DNA from: Sulfurospirillum sp.
GTDB taxonomy: Bacteria > Campylobacterota > Campylobacteria > Campylobacterales > Sulfurospirillaceae
NCBI GenBank assembly: GCA_026988125.1
Contig: JALSLU010000083.1
Coordinates: 1 to 52,509 of the forward strand
Direction: 5' to 3'
DNA length: 52,509 nucleotides
Both the position numbers and the translations under genes were made by a program. This document shows positions 1-10,459 of this stretch, one piece after another. The notes beneath the pieces were generated by a model. It was not told the DNA's origin. It did not search any database and saw only the letters and a program-made list of their open reading frames with translations. Within the stretch, counting starts at the first letter, position 1. Each line of letters starts with the position of its first letter.

Positions 1-1081
1 AAAAAAAGCGCTTGAGTTAGGAATAAAACCTGAAAATATTTTCATAGAGGATTTAAAAGAGGAGTTTGTTAGAGACTATGTTTTTCCAATGTTTAGAGCC
101 AATGCTATATATGAGGGTGAGTACCTACTAGGAACTAGTATAGCTAGACCACTCATAGCAAAAAGACAGGCTGAGATAGCAAAGCTAACTGGAGCTGATG
201 CAGTAAGTCACGGGGCTACTGGCAAAGGAAATGACCAGGTTAGATTTGAACTTGGGTACTTGGGAATCAATCCAGATTTAACCATAATTGCTCCTTGGAG
301 AGAGTGGGATCTAAATTCAAGAGAGAAACTGCTTGCTTATGCAAAAGAGCATGGCATAGAGATTGAGAAGCAAGAGGGAAAATCACCCTACTCTATGGAT
401 GCAAACCTTCTTCATATCTCCTATGAGGGTTTGATTTTAGAAGATCCAAACCAAGAGCCAGAAGAGAGCATGTGGAGATGGACAACAAATCCAATAGATG
501 CGCCAAATGAGCCAGAAGTTGTAGAAATTGGCTATAAAAAGGGTGATCCTGTTACACTAAATGGCAAAAAACTTAGCCCCGCAAAGATGCTTGAAGCTTT
601 AAATGAGCTAGGTTGTAAACACGGCATAGGTAGGATCGATATAGTAGAAAACAGATTTGTAGGTATGAAAAGTAGAGGCTGTTACGAGACCCCTGGTGGA
701 ACTATTATGCTAAAAGCTCACAGAGCCATAGAGAGCATAACACTAGATAGAGAGGCTGCTCACTTAAAAGATGAGATTATGCCAAAGTATGCAACTGCTA
801 TTTATAATGGTTTTTGGTTTGCTCCTGAGAGAGAGATGATGCAAGCAATGATAGACAAAACCCAAGAAAGCGTAAATGGAACAGTTAGGTTAAAGCTTTA
901 CAAAGGGAATGTTATGGTTATTGGTCGTCATAGTGAAAAAAATAATCTTTTTAACGCAGAGTTTTGTACATTTGAAGAGGATGAGGTTTACAACCAAAAG
1001 GATGCTGAGGGCTTTATAAAACTAAACGCCCTTAGATTTATAATTGGTGGTAAAAATAAAAAGTTTTATGGTGAAAATTAA
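1..1081 (+). CDS. argG: argininosuccinate synthase, 5'-truncated by window edge
   Basis: ArgG-like protein ([48 protein letters not shown]). Frame is open to position 2 upstream of the listed Met ([31 protein letters not shown]), so the ORF-track start at 89 is internal. Confidence 0.97.
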   Translation, partial: KKALELGIKPENIFIEDLKEEFVRDYVFPMFRANAIYEGEYLLGTSIARPLIAKRQAEIAKLTGADAVSHGATGKGNDQVRFELGYLGINPDLTIIAPWREWDLNSREKLLAYAKEHGIEIEKQEGKSPYSMDANLLHISYEGLILEDPNQEPEESMWRWTTNPIDAPNEPEVVEIGYKKGDPVTLNGKKLSPAKMLEALNELGCKHGIGRIDIVENRFVGMKSRGCYETPGGTIMLKAHRAIESITLDREAAHLKDEIMPKYATAIYNGFWFAPEREMMQAMIDKTQESVNGTVRLKLYKGNVMVIGRHSEKNNLFNAEFCTFEEDEVYNQKDAEGFIKLNALRFIIGGKNKKFYGEN

Positions 1082-1471
1082 TTGAGCGTGGCATGGAAAG
1101 AGAGTCTAAGTAGCACTGAGATAGAAAGCGACACCTTAGAAAAACTGCTTAAAGATAGAGAGAATGGAAAAGTTGATTTTTTGCTAATAGACATAAGAGA
1201 GCTTTATGAGTATAGTGATTTAAGCATAGAAGGAACTGACCTTCTTTTGCCAACCACTACTATACACACAAAGATGGAACTTTTGGAGAGTTTAAAAGAT
1301 AGATTTTTGATTCTTTATTGCAGAACCGGGAGCAGAACCTCTCATATGCTTAGAGTTTTAAGTAGAATGAATTTTAAAAGAGTTACTCATTTGAGCAATG
1401 GAATAGTTTCGTATGGTGGCAGAACACTAAAAAATGCCCCCATACCAAATAAAATAGATGGAGATATGTAA
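1082..1471 (+). CDS. rhodanese-like domain protein
   Basis: [11 protein letters not shown] and active-site-like loop CRTGSR; TTG start directly after the argG stop; stop overlaps the rplI ATG by 1 nt. Confidence 0.85.
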   Translation: MSVAWKESLSSTEIESDTLEKLLKDRENGKVDFLLIDIRELYEYSDLSIEGTDLLLPTTTIHTKMELLESLKDRFLILYCRTGSRTSHMLRVLSRMNFKRVTHLSNGIVSYGGRTLKNAPIPNKIDGDM

Positions 1472-1917
1472 TGAAAGTACTTTTGGTAAAAGATGTAAAG
1501 GGATTGGGAAAAGCTGGTGAGATTAAAGAGGTAAAAGATGGCTATGGAAAAAACTTTCTGATTGGAAAGGGTTTTGCAAAACTAGCAACCAACGAGGTTA
1601 TAAAAAAGCATCAAGCAGCTCTTAGAAGAAAGGCTGAGCAAGAGAAAGAGGAGCTAGAGAGATTAAAAGAGTTAGAAAAAACTCTAAGCAATGTAACTCT
1701 TGTTATAAAAAGAAAGCTTGGAGCAAATGGTAGCTTATTTGGAGCTGTTACCAAAGAGGAAATTGCCGAGGAGCTAAAAAAACAGCACAACATTGATATA
1801 GATAAAAAAATAGTTGAGATAGAGCATCCTATAAAGGCTACAGGAATTTATGATATAACTCTAAAACTAGGGCACGGAATCCATGCTCCATTAAAAGTTG
1901 AAATAGATGGAGAATAA
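1471..1917 (+). CDS. rplI: 50S ribosomal protein L9 (bL9)
   Basis: [37 protein letters not shown]-terminal signature. Confidence 0.98.
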   Translation: MKVLLVKDVKGLGKAGEIKEVKDGYGKNFLIGKGFAKLATNEVIKKHQAALRRKAEQEKEELERLKELEKTLSNVTLVIKRKLGANGSLFGAVTKEEIAEELKKQHNIDIDKKIVEIEHPIKATGIYDITLKLGHGIHAPLKVEIDGE

Positions 1918-1922
1918 GCCAT

Positions 1923-2465
1923 ATGTTTGATGCAACAACCATACTAGGCTACAAAGCTGACGGAAAAGCAGTAATTGGCGGAGATGGACAGGTTACATTT
2001 GGAAATGCTATCTTAAAAGGCAATGCTACAAAGATTAGAAAACTTCATCATGGGAAGATATTGGCGGGGTTTGCCGGTAGCACTGCTGATGCTTTTAATC
2101 TGTTTGATATGTTTGAAGGGATTTTAGAGCAAAAAAAGGGTGATCTTTTTAAATCGGTTATAGAGTTTTCCAAAGAGTGGCGAAAAGATAAGATGCTAAG
2201 AAGACTAGAGGCTATGATGATAGTTCTAAACACTGAGCATATCTTTATCTTGAGCGGAAATGGAGATGTAGTTGAGCCTGAAGATGGAAAGATTGCAGCA
2301 ATTGGAAGTGGAGGAAACTTTGCAATAAGTGCTGCTAGAGCTTTAGAAAAACATGCCAACCTAGAGCCTGAATTGTTAGTAAAAGAGAGCTTGCAAATTG
2401 CAGGAGAGCTCTGTATTTATACCAATACAAATATAAAAACTTTTGTTTTAGAGGATAAAAAGTAG
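1923..2465 (+). CDS. hslV: ATP-dependent protease subunit HslV
   Basis: [11 protein letters not shown]...[10 protein letters not shown]...[17 protein letters not shown]...[14 protein letters not shown]; adjacent to hslU. Confidence 0.97.
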   Translation: MFDATTILGYKADGKAVIGGDGQVTFGNAILKGNATKIRKLHHGKILAGFAGSTADAFNLFDMFEGILEQKKGDLFKSVIEFSKEWRKDKMLRRLEAMMIVLNTEHIFILSGNGDVVEPEDGKIAAIGSGGNFAISAARALEKHANLEPELLVKESLQIAGELCIYTNTNIKTFVLEDKK

Positions 2466-3788
2466 ATGAATTTAACACCAAAAGAGATTGTTTCATACTT
2501 AGATGAGTATATCATAGGGCAGCTTGAAGCTAAAAAGGCTATTGCAATTGCTCTTAGAAATAGATACAGAAGATTAAAACTAGATAGCCAAATGGCTGAA
2601 GAAATTATGCCAAAAAATATACTTATGATTGGAAGCACTGGAGTTGGAAAGACTGAGATTGCTAGAAGATTGGCTAAGATGATGGGTTTGCCATTTGTAA
2701 AAGTTGAGGCTAGCAAATATACTGAGGTAGGTTTTGTAGGAAGAGATGTTGAGTCTATGGTAAGAGACTTAGTGATGGCTTCAATAAACCTTGTAAGAAA
2801 TGAGCATAGAGAGAAAAATAAAGAGAAAATCGAGCAAAGAGTTGAGAAGATTATCATTGAAAAACTCCTGCCACCACTTCCAAAAGGTGCTAGTGAGCAG
2901 AAAAAAGAGGACTATGAGAGAAGCTATGCTAGGATGCTTGAGAGGCTTAGAAATGGTGAGCTTGATGAGCTTAGTATAGAGGTTGAGATCAAGAAGGGAG
3001 CTGAGTTATCAGATAGCTCTCTGCCACCTGAGATGCTAAAGGTTCAAGAGTCATTTATGAAGATTCTAAACAGTGGAAAAGATAGCGTAAAAAAGGAGCT
3101 AAAGGTTAAAGAGGCAAAAGAGGCTCTAAAGCACAATGCTAGTGAAGAGCTTTTAGACTTTGAATCAATCAAAATTGAAGCGTTAGAGAGGGCTCAAAAT
3201 GGAGGAATTATCTTTTTGGACGAGATAGACAAAGTAGCAGTAAGCTCAAGCTCTTCTCACAGAAGTGATCCGAGCAAAGAGGGTGTTCAAAGAGATTTGC
3301 TTCCTATAGTAGAAGGAAGTGATGTTAACACAAAGTATGGTATGGTAAAGACTGATCATATGCTTTTTATTGCAGCTGGAGCGTTTCACCTTAGTAAACC
3401 AAGCGATCTGATTCCAGAACTTCAAGGAAGATTCCCTCTAAGGGTTGAGTTAGAGTCTCTAACTGAAGAGGTTCTATATAAAATCTTAACCCAAGCAAAA
3501 AATTCACTCCTTCGTCAATACAAAGAGCTTTTAAAGGTTGAGAATGTTGAGCTAGAATTTGAAGATGAAGCGATAAAAGCTATAGCAAAGATTTCACAAA
3601 TGACAAATGAAAAAACTGAAGATATAGGGGCTAGAAGACTGCATACTGTTATAGAGAAAGTCATAGAAGATATAAGCTTTAGTGCAGATGAGCATGCCGG
3701 AGAAAAGATAGTCATTACAAAAGATTTGGTTCACCAAAAACTTGACACCATAGTAGAAGATGAAGATAGCAGTAGGTACATACTCTAA
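2466..3788 (+). CDS. hslU: ATP-dependent protease ATPase subunit HslU
   Basis: Walker A GSTGVGKTEIARRLAK, FVKVEASKYTEVGFVGRDVE, IIFLDEIDK, TEDIGARRLHTVIE. Confidence 0.98.
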   Translation: MNLTPKEIVSYLDEYIIGQLEAKKAIAIALRNRYRRLKLDSQMAEEIMPKNILMIGSTGVGKTEIARRLAKMMGLPFVKVEASKYTEVGFVGRDVESMVRDLVMASINLVRNEHREKNKEKIEQRVEKIIIEKLLPPLPKGASEQKKEDYERSYARMLERLRNGELDELSIEVEIKKGAELSDSSLPPEMLKVQESFMKILNSGKDSVKKELKVKEAKEALKHNASEELLDFESIKIEALERAQNGGIIFLDEIDKVAVSSSSSHRSDPSKEGVQRDLLPIVEGSDVNTKYGMVKTDHMLFIAAGAFHLSKPSDLIPELQGRFPLRVELESLTEEVLYKILTQAKNSLLRQYKELLKVENVELEFEDEAIKAIAKISQMTNEKTEDIGARRLHTVIEKVIEDISFSADEHAGEKIVITKDLVHQKLDTIVEDEDSSRYIL

Positions 3789-4693
3789 TGGATAACAAAA
3801 CTACAAACATTGAGACAAAAGCGGGTTTTGTCTCTGTTATTGGGCGACCAAATGCAGGAAAAAGTTCGCTCCTAAATTGGCTTGTTGGCGAGAAAATCGC
3901 TATGGTTTCTCACAAAGCCAATGCTACAAGAAAACGCTCAAACATTATAGTTATGCATAAAAATGCTCAAATAATCTTCATAGATACCCCTGGACTTCAC
4001 GAAAAAGAGAGGCTTTTAAATAAATTTATGATGGATGAGGCTCTAAAGGCTATGGGGGATTGTGATTTGATTCTATTTTTAGCTCCAATTACTGATAGTC
4101 TAAAAGATTATGAAGCCTTTTTAGAAAAAAATAAAAAAAACACCCCTCACATACTCCTTTTGACAAAAATGGACAATGCTAACAAAAAAGAGATATTTAA
4201 AAAGATAGAAGCCTATTCTAAGTATCAAGATAGATTCAAAGCTCTTATACCTGTATCTATAAAGAAGGGAACTTCAAGAGAGTATCTGCTTGATCAAATT
4301 GTAAAAGAGTTACCAAATCATCCCTATCTTTACGATACAGAGATTTTAACAACCGACACAGTAAGAGACCTGTATAAAGAGTACATAAGAGAGGCAATTT
4401 TTAGCAATACCAGTGAAGAGATTCCATACTTTGCCGATGTTATAATCGATAAAGTAGAAGAAGATGAAGAGATAGATAACATATATGCTACCATCATAGT
4501 AGATAAAAAGAGTCAAAAAGGGATAGTCATTGGAAAAGATGGTAAAACTCTTCAAAGAATTGGACATGAAGCTAGAAAAAACATAGAAAGACTAAGTGGA
4601 AAGAGAGTTTTTTTAAAACTTTTTGTAGTTGTCAAGCAAGGGTGGAGTCAAGATAAGGATTTTTTGAAGAAAATTGGGTATGTATTAGAATAA
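3788..4693 (+). CDS. era: GTPase Era
   Basis: GRPNAGKSSLLNWLVG, DTPG, TKMD, C-terminal KH-like region (IIVDKKSQKGIVIGKDGKTLQRIG). Confidence 0.97.
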   Translation: MDNKTTNIETKAGFVSVIGRPNAGKSSLLNWLVGEKIAMVSHKANATRKRSNIIVMHKNAQIIFIDTPGLHEKERLLNKFMMDEALKAMGDCDLILFLAPITDSLKDYEAFLEKNKKNTPHILLLTKMDNANKKEIFKKIEAYSKYQDRFKALIPVSIKKGTSREYLLDQIVKELPNHPYLYDTEILTTDTVRDLYKEYIREAIFSNTSEEIPYFADVIIDKVEEDEEIDNIYATIIVDKKSQKGIVIGKDGKTLQRIGHEARKNIERLSGKRVFLKLFVVVKQGWSQDKDFLKKIGYVLE

Positions 4694-4760
4694 ATTTAAT
4701 ATTTATATGCTATTATAGGTACAGAGATTGGCTAATTTGCATAAAATATAGGTAAAAACA

Positions 4761-6275
4761 ATGGTAAAAATCGATAAAAAAAATTATCATGAGATTATCT
4801 CAATAGATCCTGTTAGTTTAAAAGCTTATTTATACTTTAAAAATGAAATAAAGCCAATAAATTTAGATAAAATTAAAAGAAATTCTTTTTTTGCATCCTA
4901 TATACAGAGTAAAAATATAATTAGTTCTACTATTGAAATTAGCAGAAATATACCGGATGAAGATTTACAAGACGCTATCGAGATAAAAGTTTATGATGAG
5001 CTGGGTTTGGATAGCGCCGTAGAATATAACATAACATACTCTGAAATTGAAACTAATAATACTAAAAACAAAACCTTTAATGTATTTGTAATTGACTCAA
5101 ATATATTAACTTCTCAGTTTGATAAAGTAATCAAGAAAACAAAATACATCGACTATATAACCACCGCACCATTTCTAATTCAATCACTCTATAAAAAAAG
5201 ATTAATTGAGTCTGATTCGGTTGATTGTTTTGTATATTTTCAAAAAAATGATGCTTTTTTAGCAATTTATAGAATGGGAGAGTATCTATACTCTAAATCT
5301 CTTCACTATTCATTAAGTGAATTAAATGAAAAATTTTGTGAATTGAATGGAGAGAGAATTGATGAAGATGAGTTTTTAAAACTACTAACGACTGAAGGCT
5401 TAAAAACAACTAATTTAGCTTACCAATCCTCTTTGATGAAACTTTTTGGTGAATTGTTTTTGTATATAAATGATGTTATTTTGTTTGCTAAACGATCGCA
5501 TGAAATTGAAAAGATAGATAAAATCTTTATTGGTTCAGAAGTTGGTATTTTAATTGGAGTTGATGAATATGCAAAAAGTTATCTAGGTTTGGAATCTTTT
5601 GAATTTAATTTCTCCATAGCTATAAATTCAAATGAGTGGTATATTGATCAAATTCACATATTAACAATACTAAGTGCGCAAATTTATCTTGAAGATGATA
5701 ATGAAAAATTTAATTTTTCTAAGTTCAAAAGACCTCCCCCGCTAAATAAGAGACCTTCTGGTAAACTTTTAGGCGTTATTGCTGCAAGTTTGGTTTTATC
5801 TTTAGCTTTTCCCGCATATCAATATGGTTTTTCTTTATTTTTAAATATTGAAAGCAAAAAAGCAAAAACAGAGTACAAAATCTTGAATAGTGAAGCAAAT
5901 AGAATTAGAAAAGAGATTAGTACACTAAAAAATGAGAGAGCTAAAGTAGCAAAAATTATAGAACAAGAGTCTAAAAAACTTGAATTTAGAAAAAAACTAT
6001 TAACGCAAATGTATGAGAAAAAGATTAATTATCCAATGAAAGCTAAAAATATTACTAAAATTATAAAAATAATTAATAAATATGATTCAAAAATTTCATC
6101 TATTGAGTATGAAAATAGGATTTTGAAGTTTTATATCCAAAATAGTGATGATAAAAAGATTACAGAACTAATAAAAGAATTAACAAAACTTCAAAACTAT
6201 AAGGTTAGTACTGATAAAATAGAAAAGGGTTTTGACAAAGAGTTGTATTTAAGTACTATTATGGTAAGGATTTAA
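4761..6275 (+). CDS. PilM/MshI-like pilus/competence assembly protein with central TM helix (CtsX-position)
   Basis: 504 aa; actin-like PilM-type N-half, TM near LLGVIAASLVLSLAFPAYQYGFSLFL followed by coiled coil; first gene upstream of PilO/PilP/secretin-type genes. Confidence 0.6.
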   Translation: MVKIDKKNYHEIISIDPVSLKAYLYFKNEIKPINLDKIKRNSFFASYIQSKNIISSTIEISRNIPDEDLQDAIEIKVYDELGLDSAVEYNITYSEIETNNTKNKTFNVFVIDSNILTSQFDKVIKKTKYIDYITTAPFLIQSLYKKRLIESDSVDCFVYFQKNDAFLAIYRMGEYLYSKSLHYSLSELNEKFCELNGERIDEDEFLKLLTTEGLKTTNLAYQSSLMKLFGELFLYINDVILFAKRSHEIEKIDKIFIGSEVGILIGVDEYAKSYLGLESFEFNFSIAINSNEWYIDQIHILTILSAQIYLEDDNEKFNFSKFKRPPPLNKRPSGKLLGVIAASLVLSLAFPAYQYGFSLFLNIESKKAKTEYKILNSEANRIRKEISTLKNERAKVAKIIEQESKKLEFRKKLLTQMYEKKINYPMKAKNITKIIKIINKYDSKISSIEYENRILKFYIQNSDDKKITELIKELTKLQNYKVSTDKIEKGFDKELYLSTIMVRI

Positions 6276-6278
6276 CTT

Positions 6279-6923
6279 ATGAATAGAGTTAATTTACTAA
6301 GTAGACTTGATAATTATTTAAAAGATAAAAAAGATAGTGAAATTTCTCTGATATTTTTTATGATTTTTGCAATAGTTGCGTTTTTTGTCTATATGTATAT
6401 TTTTCCATTTGCTGAGAAAAACTTAAAAAAAGCCCAAAAAGAGTATAAGAGTATTGAAGCTAAGCTTATTCAAGAGAAAACATTTTTAAACTCTGTGAGT
6501 AAAAATGGAGATAGAAACTATATTTTAAAAAAAATTAAAACTGATTTAGACAAGGATAAGAGTAAACTCAAACAAATAACTTTTGAAAACTCATATGTAG
6601 ATAAGAAGTTAAAAGATCTCTCTTATGTACTTTTTAATGATAAAAATTGGGCAAAATTTTTAGATTCAATTACCCTTTTAGCTAAGCATTACAATATTGA
6701 TTTAAAGCTTATAGAAAACCAGTTTTTAGAACCAAACTTACAACAAATCAAAGAAGTTTTAACTTTAAAAGTGATTTTTTCTGGAAACTTCAAGAGTATA
6801 TTAAAATTTATAAATTCTTTAGAAGAGAGTAAATTGGTTGTTGATATTAAAAAAATTAACTTAAATAGTGACTCTATAATTAATGGTGAATTGGATATTG
6901 CTGTTTGGGGGATGAAATATTGA
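6279..6923 (+). CDS. PilO/MshJ-like inner membrane protein
   Basis: 214 aa, single N-terminal TM (LIFFMIFAIVAFFVYMYIFPF), coiled coil, C-terminal small domain (GNFKSILKFINSLEESKLVVDIKKINL) typical of PilO-like proteins. Confidence 0.6.
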   Translation: MNRVNLLSRLDNYLKDKKDSEISLIFFMIFAIVAFFVYMYIFPFAEKNLKKAQKEYKSIEAKLIQEKTFLNSVSKNGDRNYILKKIKTDLDKDKSKLKQITFENSYVDKKLKDLSYVLFNDKNWAKFLDSITLLAKHYNIDLKLIENQFLEPNLQQIKEVLTLKVIFSGNFKSILKFINSLEESKLVVDIKKINLNSDSIINGELDIAVWGMKY

Positions 6924-7345
6924 TAAAATATGTTTTTTTTATGCTATTAGTAGCTTTAAGCTATTTATTTTCGAGTGAAAGTTTTTCAGAGAGTATTGAA
7001 ATTTATGATAATTTTTTTAAAAAAATTGGTCAAGAAAGAGTAGGCATAGAAGAAACTAAGATAGATAGCTTGAAAGATCCTTTTATATTGAAACAAAAAA
7101 AAGAAATAGATACTGAAAATAATAATACAAAATCAACAACAAAGGAAAAAGTGTATAATTTAAAAGCCATTATTAACAAAAGAGTTAAAATCAATAATAA
7201 TTGGCTTACAGTTGGTGACAGTCTTGATGATTTTAAGATTATTGGTGTAAAAAGCAGGAGTGTTATTATTTCAAATGGATATAATAAAAAAGAGATTTTT
7301 TTAAGGGAAAAAGATGCAAAAAAAATTAAATTTTTTACTAAATAA
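6920..7345 (+). CDS. PilP/MshK/CtsR-like periplasmic protein
   Basis: Listed ORF begins 6905; a TTG at 6920 overlapping the upstream TGA stop (TTGA) gives a normal signal peptide (IKYVFFMLLVALSYLFSS). C-terminal AIINKRVKINNNWLTVGDSLDDFKIIGVKSRSVIIS resembles the PilP/GspC homology region. Confidence 0.55.
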   Translation: MIKYVFFMLLVALSYLFSSESFSESIEIYDNFFKKIGQERVGIEETKIDSLKDPFILKQKKEIDTENNNTKSTTKEKVYNLKAIINKRVKINNNWLTVGDSLDDFKIIGVKSRSVIISNGYNKKEIFLREKDAKKIKFFTK

Positions 7346-8792
7346 ATATAAAATACTCGTTTTAATAGTTAGTTTATGTTTTGTTCCATCTTATCTGAGT
7401 GCGACTACAAATGGAGTATGTGATTATAAAGTATTTAATATAAAATCTACAGAGGCTATTACAAATATTGAGCTTTTAAATCAGTTGGCAGATAGCTGTA
7501 ACTTTAGTATAATTGTTAAAGATAATGTTGCCGCTAAGATAATTAAAAAGGAGCTGTATAGTATTAATATAAAAGATATGTTTTTAGATGAGATTTTTGA
7601 GCTTTTAATTTCAGATAATGATCTGTTTTATGAATATAATAAAAATTATTTAAAAATTTCTGCTTTAAAAACTGAAACATTTCAAGTAGATTATATTACT
7701 TCAATCAGGCAGGGAACTGCAAATATTGATGCTTCTGTCGATATAAAAATTACTGAGGGTGATACAGGTAGTGCAAATACAGGTAATGGAGACAATGTAA
7801 TAACTTCTAATGATACATTTGACTTTTGGGGTACAGTCAAGAGTGAACTAGTTTCAATAATGAATACGGGTGAGGAAGAATATATAGCAAAAGAGCCTAT
7901 TGTAAATCAGAATGCTGGATTAGTAACTGTAACTGGTACTAGAAGTCAATTAAAAAGAGTAAAAGAGTATATAGATAAACTACAAGAATCTCTTCATAAA
8001 CAGGTTCTTATAGATGTTAGTATATTGTCTGTAGATTTAGAAAATAGTTCAAATAGAGGTATTGATTGGGATAGATTTGATTTATCATTGAAAAGTACAA
8101 CTACAATAGACGATACAAAAAATATTGCAAGTTCCATATCTTCTACTTCAAATAGTATTGTAAATATAGTAAATAATGCAACATTCACTATGCAATCCCT
8201 AATAGATTTTTTAGATAAAAATGGTGACACTAGAGTGGTCTCTAGTCCGAAAGTTTTAGCTATGAATAATCAGCCTGCTATAATTACTGTTGGAGATAAT
8301 ATAAACTATAGAATTGCTCAAGAAACAAATAATAATGATGCAAATACTCAAACTGTTACTTACAACAATTACTCGATGTTTATAGGCATATTACTCAATA
8401 TTACTCCAGAAATAACAAAAGAGAATGATATAATTTTAAGAATAAATCCTTCAATTAGTAGTTTAAAGTTTGCAGAAGATCAAGCAAGACAGCTAAATAG
8501 AGAGATAGCTCCAGATACTAAAGAGAGAAAAATTTCAACAGTTGTAAAAGTAAAAAATGGAAATACAATTATTTTAGGTGGACTAATTTCAAGATCAAAT
8601 ACTATTAATAATCAAAATGTACCTCTTTTGGGAGATATACCGCTACTTGGAAAAGCCTTTTCATACAAGGGTAAAAATACAGGTACAACGGAGCTTATTT
8701 TTGTAATCACTCCTAGGATAATTGGCTCAAAAGACAATACTAAGATTACCTTAAAAGACTTGGGTTTTTCTAAGAAGATTTATGAACAGTAG
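7314..8792 (+). CDS. type II/IV secretin (MshL/PilQ/CtsD-like)
   Basis: Signal peptide, N-domain, secretin core (VVSSPKVLAMNNQPAIITVGDNINY; KVKNGNTIILGGLISRSNTINNQNVPLLGDIPLLGKAFSYKG; ELIFVITPRII). Confidence 0.92.
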   Translation: MQKKLNFLLNKYKILVLIVSLCFVPSYLSATTNGVCDYKVFNIKSTEAITNIELLNQLADSCNFSIIVKDNVAAKIIKKELYSINIKDMFLDEIFELLISDNDLFYEYNKNYLKISALKTETFQVDYITSIRQGTANIDASVDIKITEGDTGSANTGNGDNVITSNDTFDFWGTVKSELVSIMNTGEEEYIAKEPIVNQNAGLVTVTGTRSQLKRVKEYIDKLQESLHKQVLIDVSILSVDLENSSNRGIDWDRFDLSLKSTTTIDDTKNIASSISSTSNSIVNIVNNATFTMQSLIDFLDKNGDTRVVSSPKVLAMNNQPAIITVGDNINYRIAQETNNNDANTQTVTYNNYSMFIGILLNITPEITKENDIILRINPSISSLKFAEDQARQLNREIAPDTKERKISTVVKVKNGNTIILGGLISRSNTINNQNVPLLGDIPLLGKAFSYKGKNTGTTELIFVITPRIIGSKDNTKITLKDLGFSKKIYEQ

Positions 8793-9591
8793 TAGATTTA
8801 GTGATTTAAAAGATATTTTTTTAGATACTGGTGTGTTCGATTATGTTAATTTAGACAAATCGTCTCAAGCTTATGAAAAGATTGCGAGTGCCATAGATAA
8901 GCCTTTAAAACTCATACTCCTTTTTGGTAAACCAGGGGTTGGAAAAACATTTTTATTGCAAAAGGTTTATAATGATTTTTATAAAAAAAAGAGTGTAGTT
9001 CTATTTTTAAGACCTTTTTTTAATGAAAGAGATTTTTTAGTATCTCTTTATGAGGAAATTTTTGAAGAGAAGTCTCCAGACTTTTCAAATTATAATGAGT
9101 TTTTGTCCATATCATTAAAAAAATTATCTAATGATCAATCTATTACAGTATTTTTGGATGAGGCTCAGTTATATCCAAAAGACCTTGTGGAAAGAATTAG
9201 ACTCTTAGCTGATTCTAGAAAATTTAAATTTCTTTTTACTGTTCACAAAACGGAAGAAGAAGATATTTTGGCAAAAGATTATTTTAAAACTAGAATTTGG
9301 GAAACAATAGAGTTAAAAAACTCATCACTAAATGAGATTAAAATATATATAGAAAAAAAACTACTTTTTCACAATAAATTCGAGTCTTTAAGTTTATTCT
9401 CCAATAGAAGCTTTCATCTAATTATGAAGTTGACTAATGGTAATTTACGGACTATAAATAAACTAATGTATAAAACTTTTGAAATTTTAGAATATTATGA
9501 TAAGTATAAACCGTCCACAATAGGCGCTAAAGGTTTGAAACCAAAATTTATAGAGATGGCTGCAATTGATTTAGGAATTATAAATGATTAG
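8782..9591 (+). CDS. AAA ATPase, MshM/ExeA-like (CtsP-position)
   Basis: Walker A LFGKPGVGKTFLLQKV, Walker B TVFLDEAQL; overlaps the secretin gene end. Confidence 0.75.
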   Translation: MNSSRFSDLKDIFLDTGVFDYVNLDKSSQAYEKIASAIDKPLKLILLFGKPGVGKTFLLQKVYNDFYKKKSVVLFLRPFFNERDFLVSLYEEIFEEKSPDFSNYNEFLSISLKKLSNDQSITVFLDEAQLYPKDLVERIRLLADSRKFKFLFTVHKTEEEDILAKDYFKTRIWETIELKNSSLNEIKIYIEKKLLFHNKFESLSLFSNRSFHLIMKLTNGNLRTINKLMYKTFEILEYYDKYKPSTIGAKGLKPKFIEMAAIDLGIIND

Positions 9592-10459
9592 CGCAGAAGA
9601 TATTGTTGAACTTGAAAAAAAGTGGCTTAGATATAAAATAAAAACGGGCTTTAAGTTCTATATTTTTTTTATAATTTTTATACTTGTTATTACTTCTTTA
9701 ATATACTATATGTTTATAAAAGATAATGATGCAATAAAAGTAGATAACTCAAATGAATCAAACAAAACAGAAAAAATGAAATTTCTCAAAAAATTAAATT
9801 TTCAAAATAACTCAAAAACTAAAAAAATTAAACAAAATGCTTTTGATGTAAATATAAGTAAAATTGATTCAAATAAGACTAAAAATGACATAACCTATGA
9901 CATTGAACAATATATTATGTATAATAATTCTTTAAAAAAAAACAAAGCTATATTAAAACCGAAACAAGAGGAGCCGTTTAGTTTTAAAATTGAACCTACA
10001 CCACAAAAAGCTGAACAATTTTTTAACTCTAGAGAATTAATACTACATAAACCATATAGTAATGAAGTTTCTACAGAAAATAAACTAGTACTTCCACTTA
10101 AAAATAATCAAAATAAAATTCAAAATAAAAACTTAGTTATTGGAACTACTAAAATAAATACAATTGAATACCTTAAAAATAAATTTTATAAAACTTCAAA
10201 TATATCTTTTGCTTTGAGAATAACGAAGGAGTACTACTACAAAAAAGAGTATAAAAAATCACTAAAATGGGCTTTGATAGCGAATGACTTAGACTCCTCA
10301 AATGAAGATACTTGGTACTGGTTTGCAAAATCAAAAGTCAAACTGAATGAAAAAGAGAACGCTATAAAAGCCTTAAAAGCTTATTTGGCACAAAAAGAAT
10401 CAGTCAAACTAAAAGCACTACTTACTAAAATTCAACATGGAGATAGTAATGATTTGTAA
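9584..10459 (+). CDS. membrane-anchored TPR-like protein of pilus/competence operon (MshN-like)
   Basis: N-terminal TM (FKFYIFFIIFILVITSLIYYMF), long low-complexity linker, C-terminal TPR-like helices (ALIANDLDSSNEDTWYWFAKSKVKLNEKENAIKALKAYL). Confidence 0.45.
   Translation: MISAEDIVELEKKWLRYKIKTGFKFYIFFIIFILVITSLIYYMFIKDNDAIKVDNSNESNKTEKMKFLKKLNFQNNSKTKKIKQNAFDVNISKIDSNKTKNDITYDIEQYIMYNNSLKKNKAILKPKQEEPFSFKIEPTPQKAEQFFNSRELILHKPYSNEVSTENKLVLPLKNNQNKIQNKNLVIGTTKINTIEYLKNKFYKTSNISFALRITKEYYYKKEYKKSLKWALIANDLDSSNEDTWYWFAKSKVKLNEKENAIKALKAYLAQKESVKLKALLTKIQHGDSNDL

Noticed and set aside
1611-3715. Antisense ORFs in rplI, hslV and hslU (1611-1793, 2048-2359, 2417-2857, 3515-3715)
   Set aside because: Low-complexity S/F/I-rich translations opposite strongly conserved genes, typical of antisense frames in AT-rich DNA.
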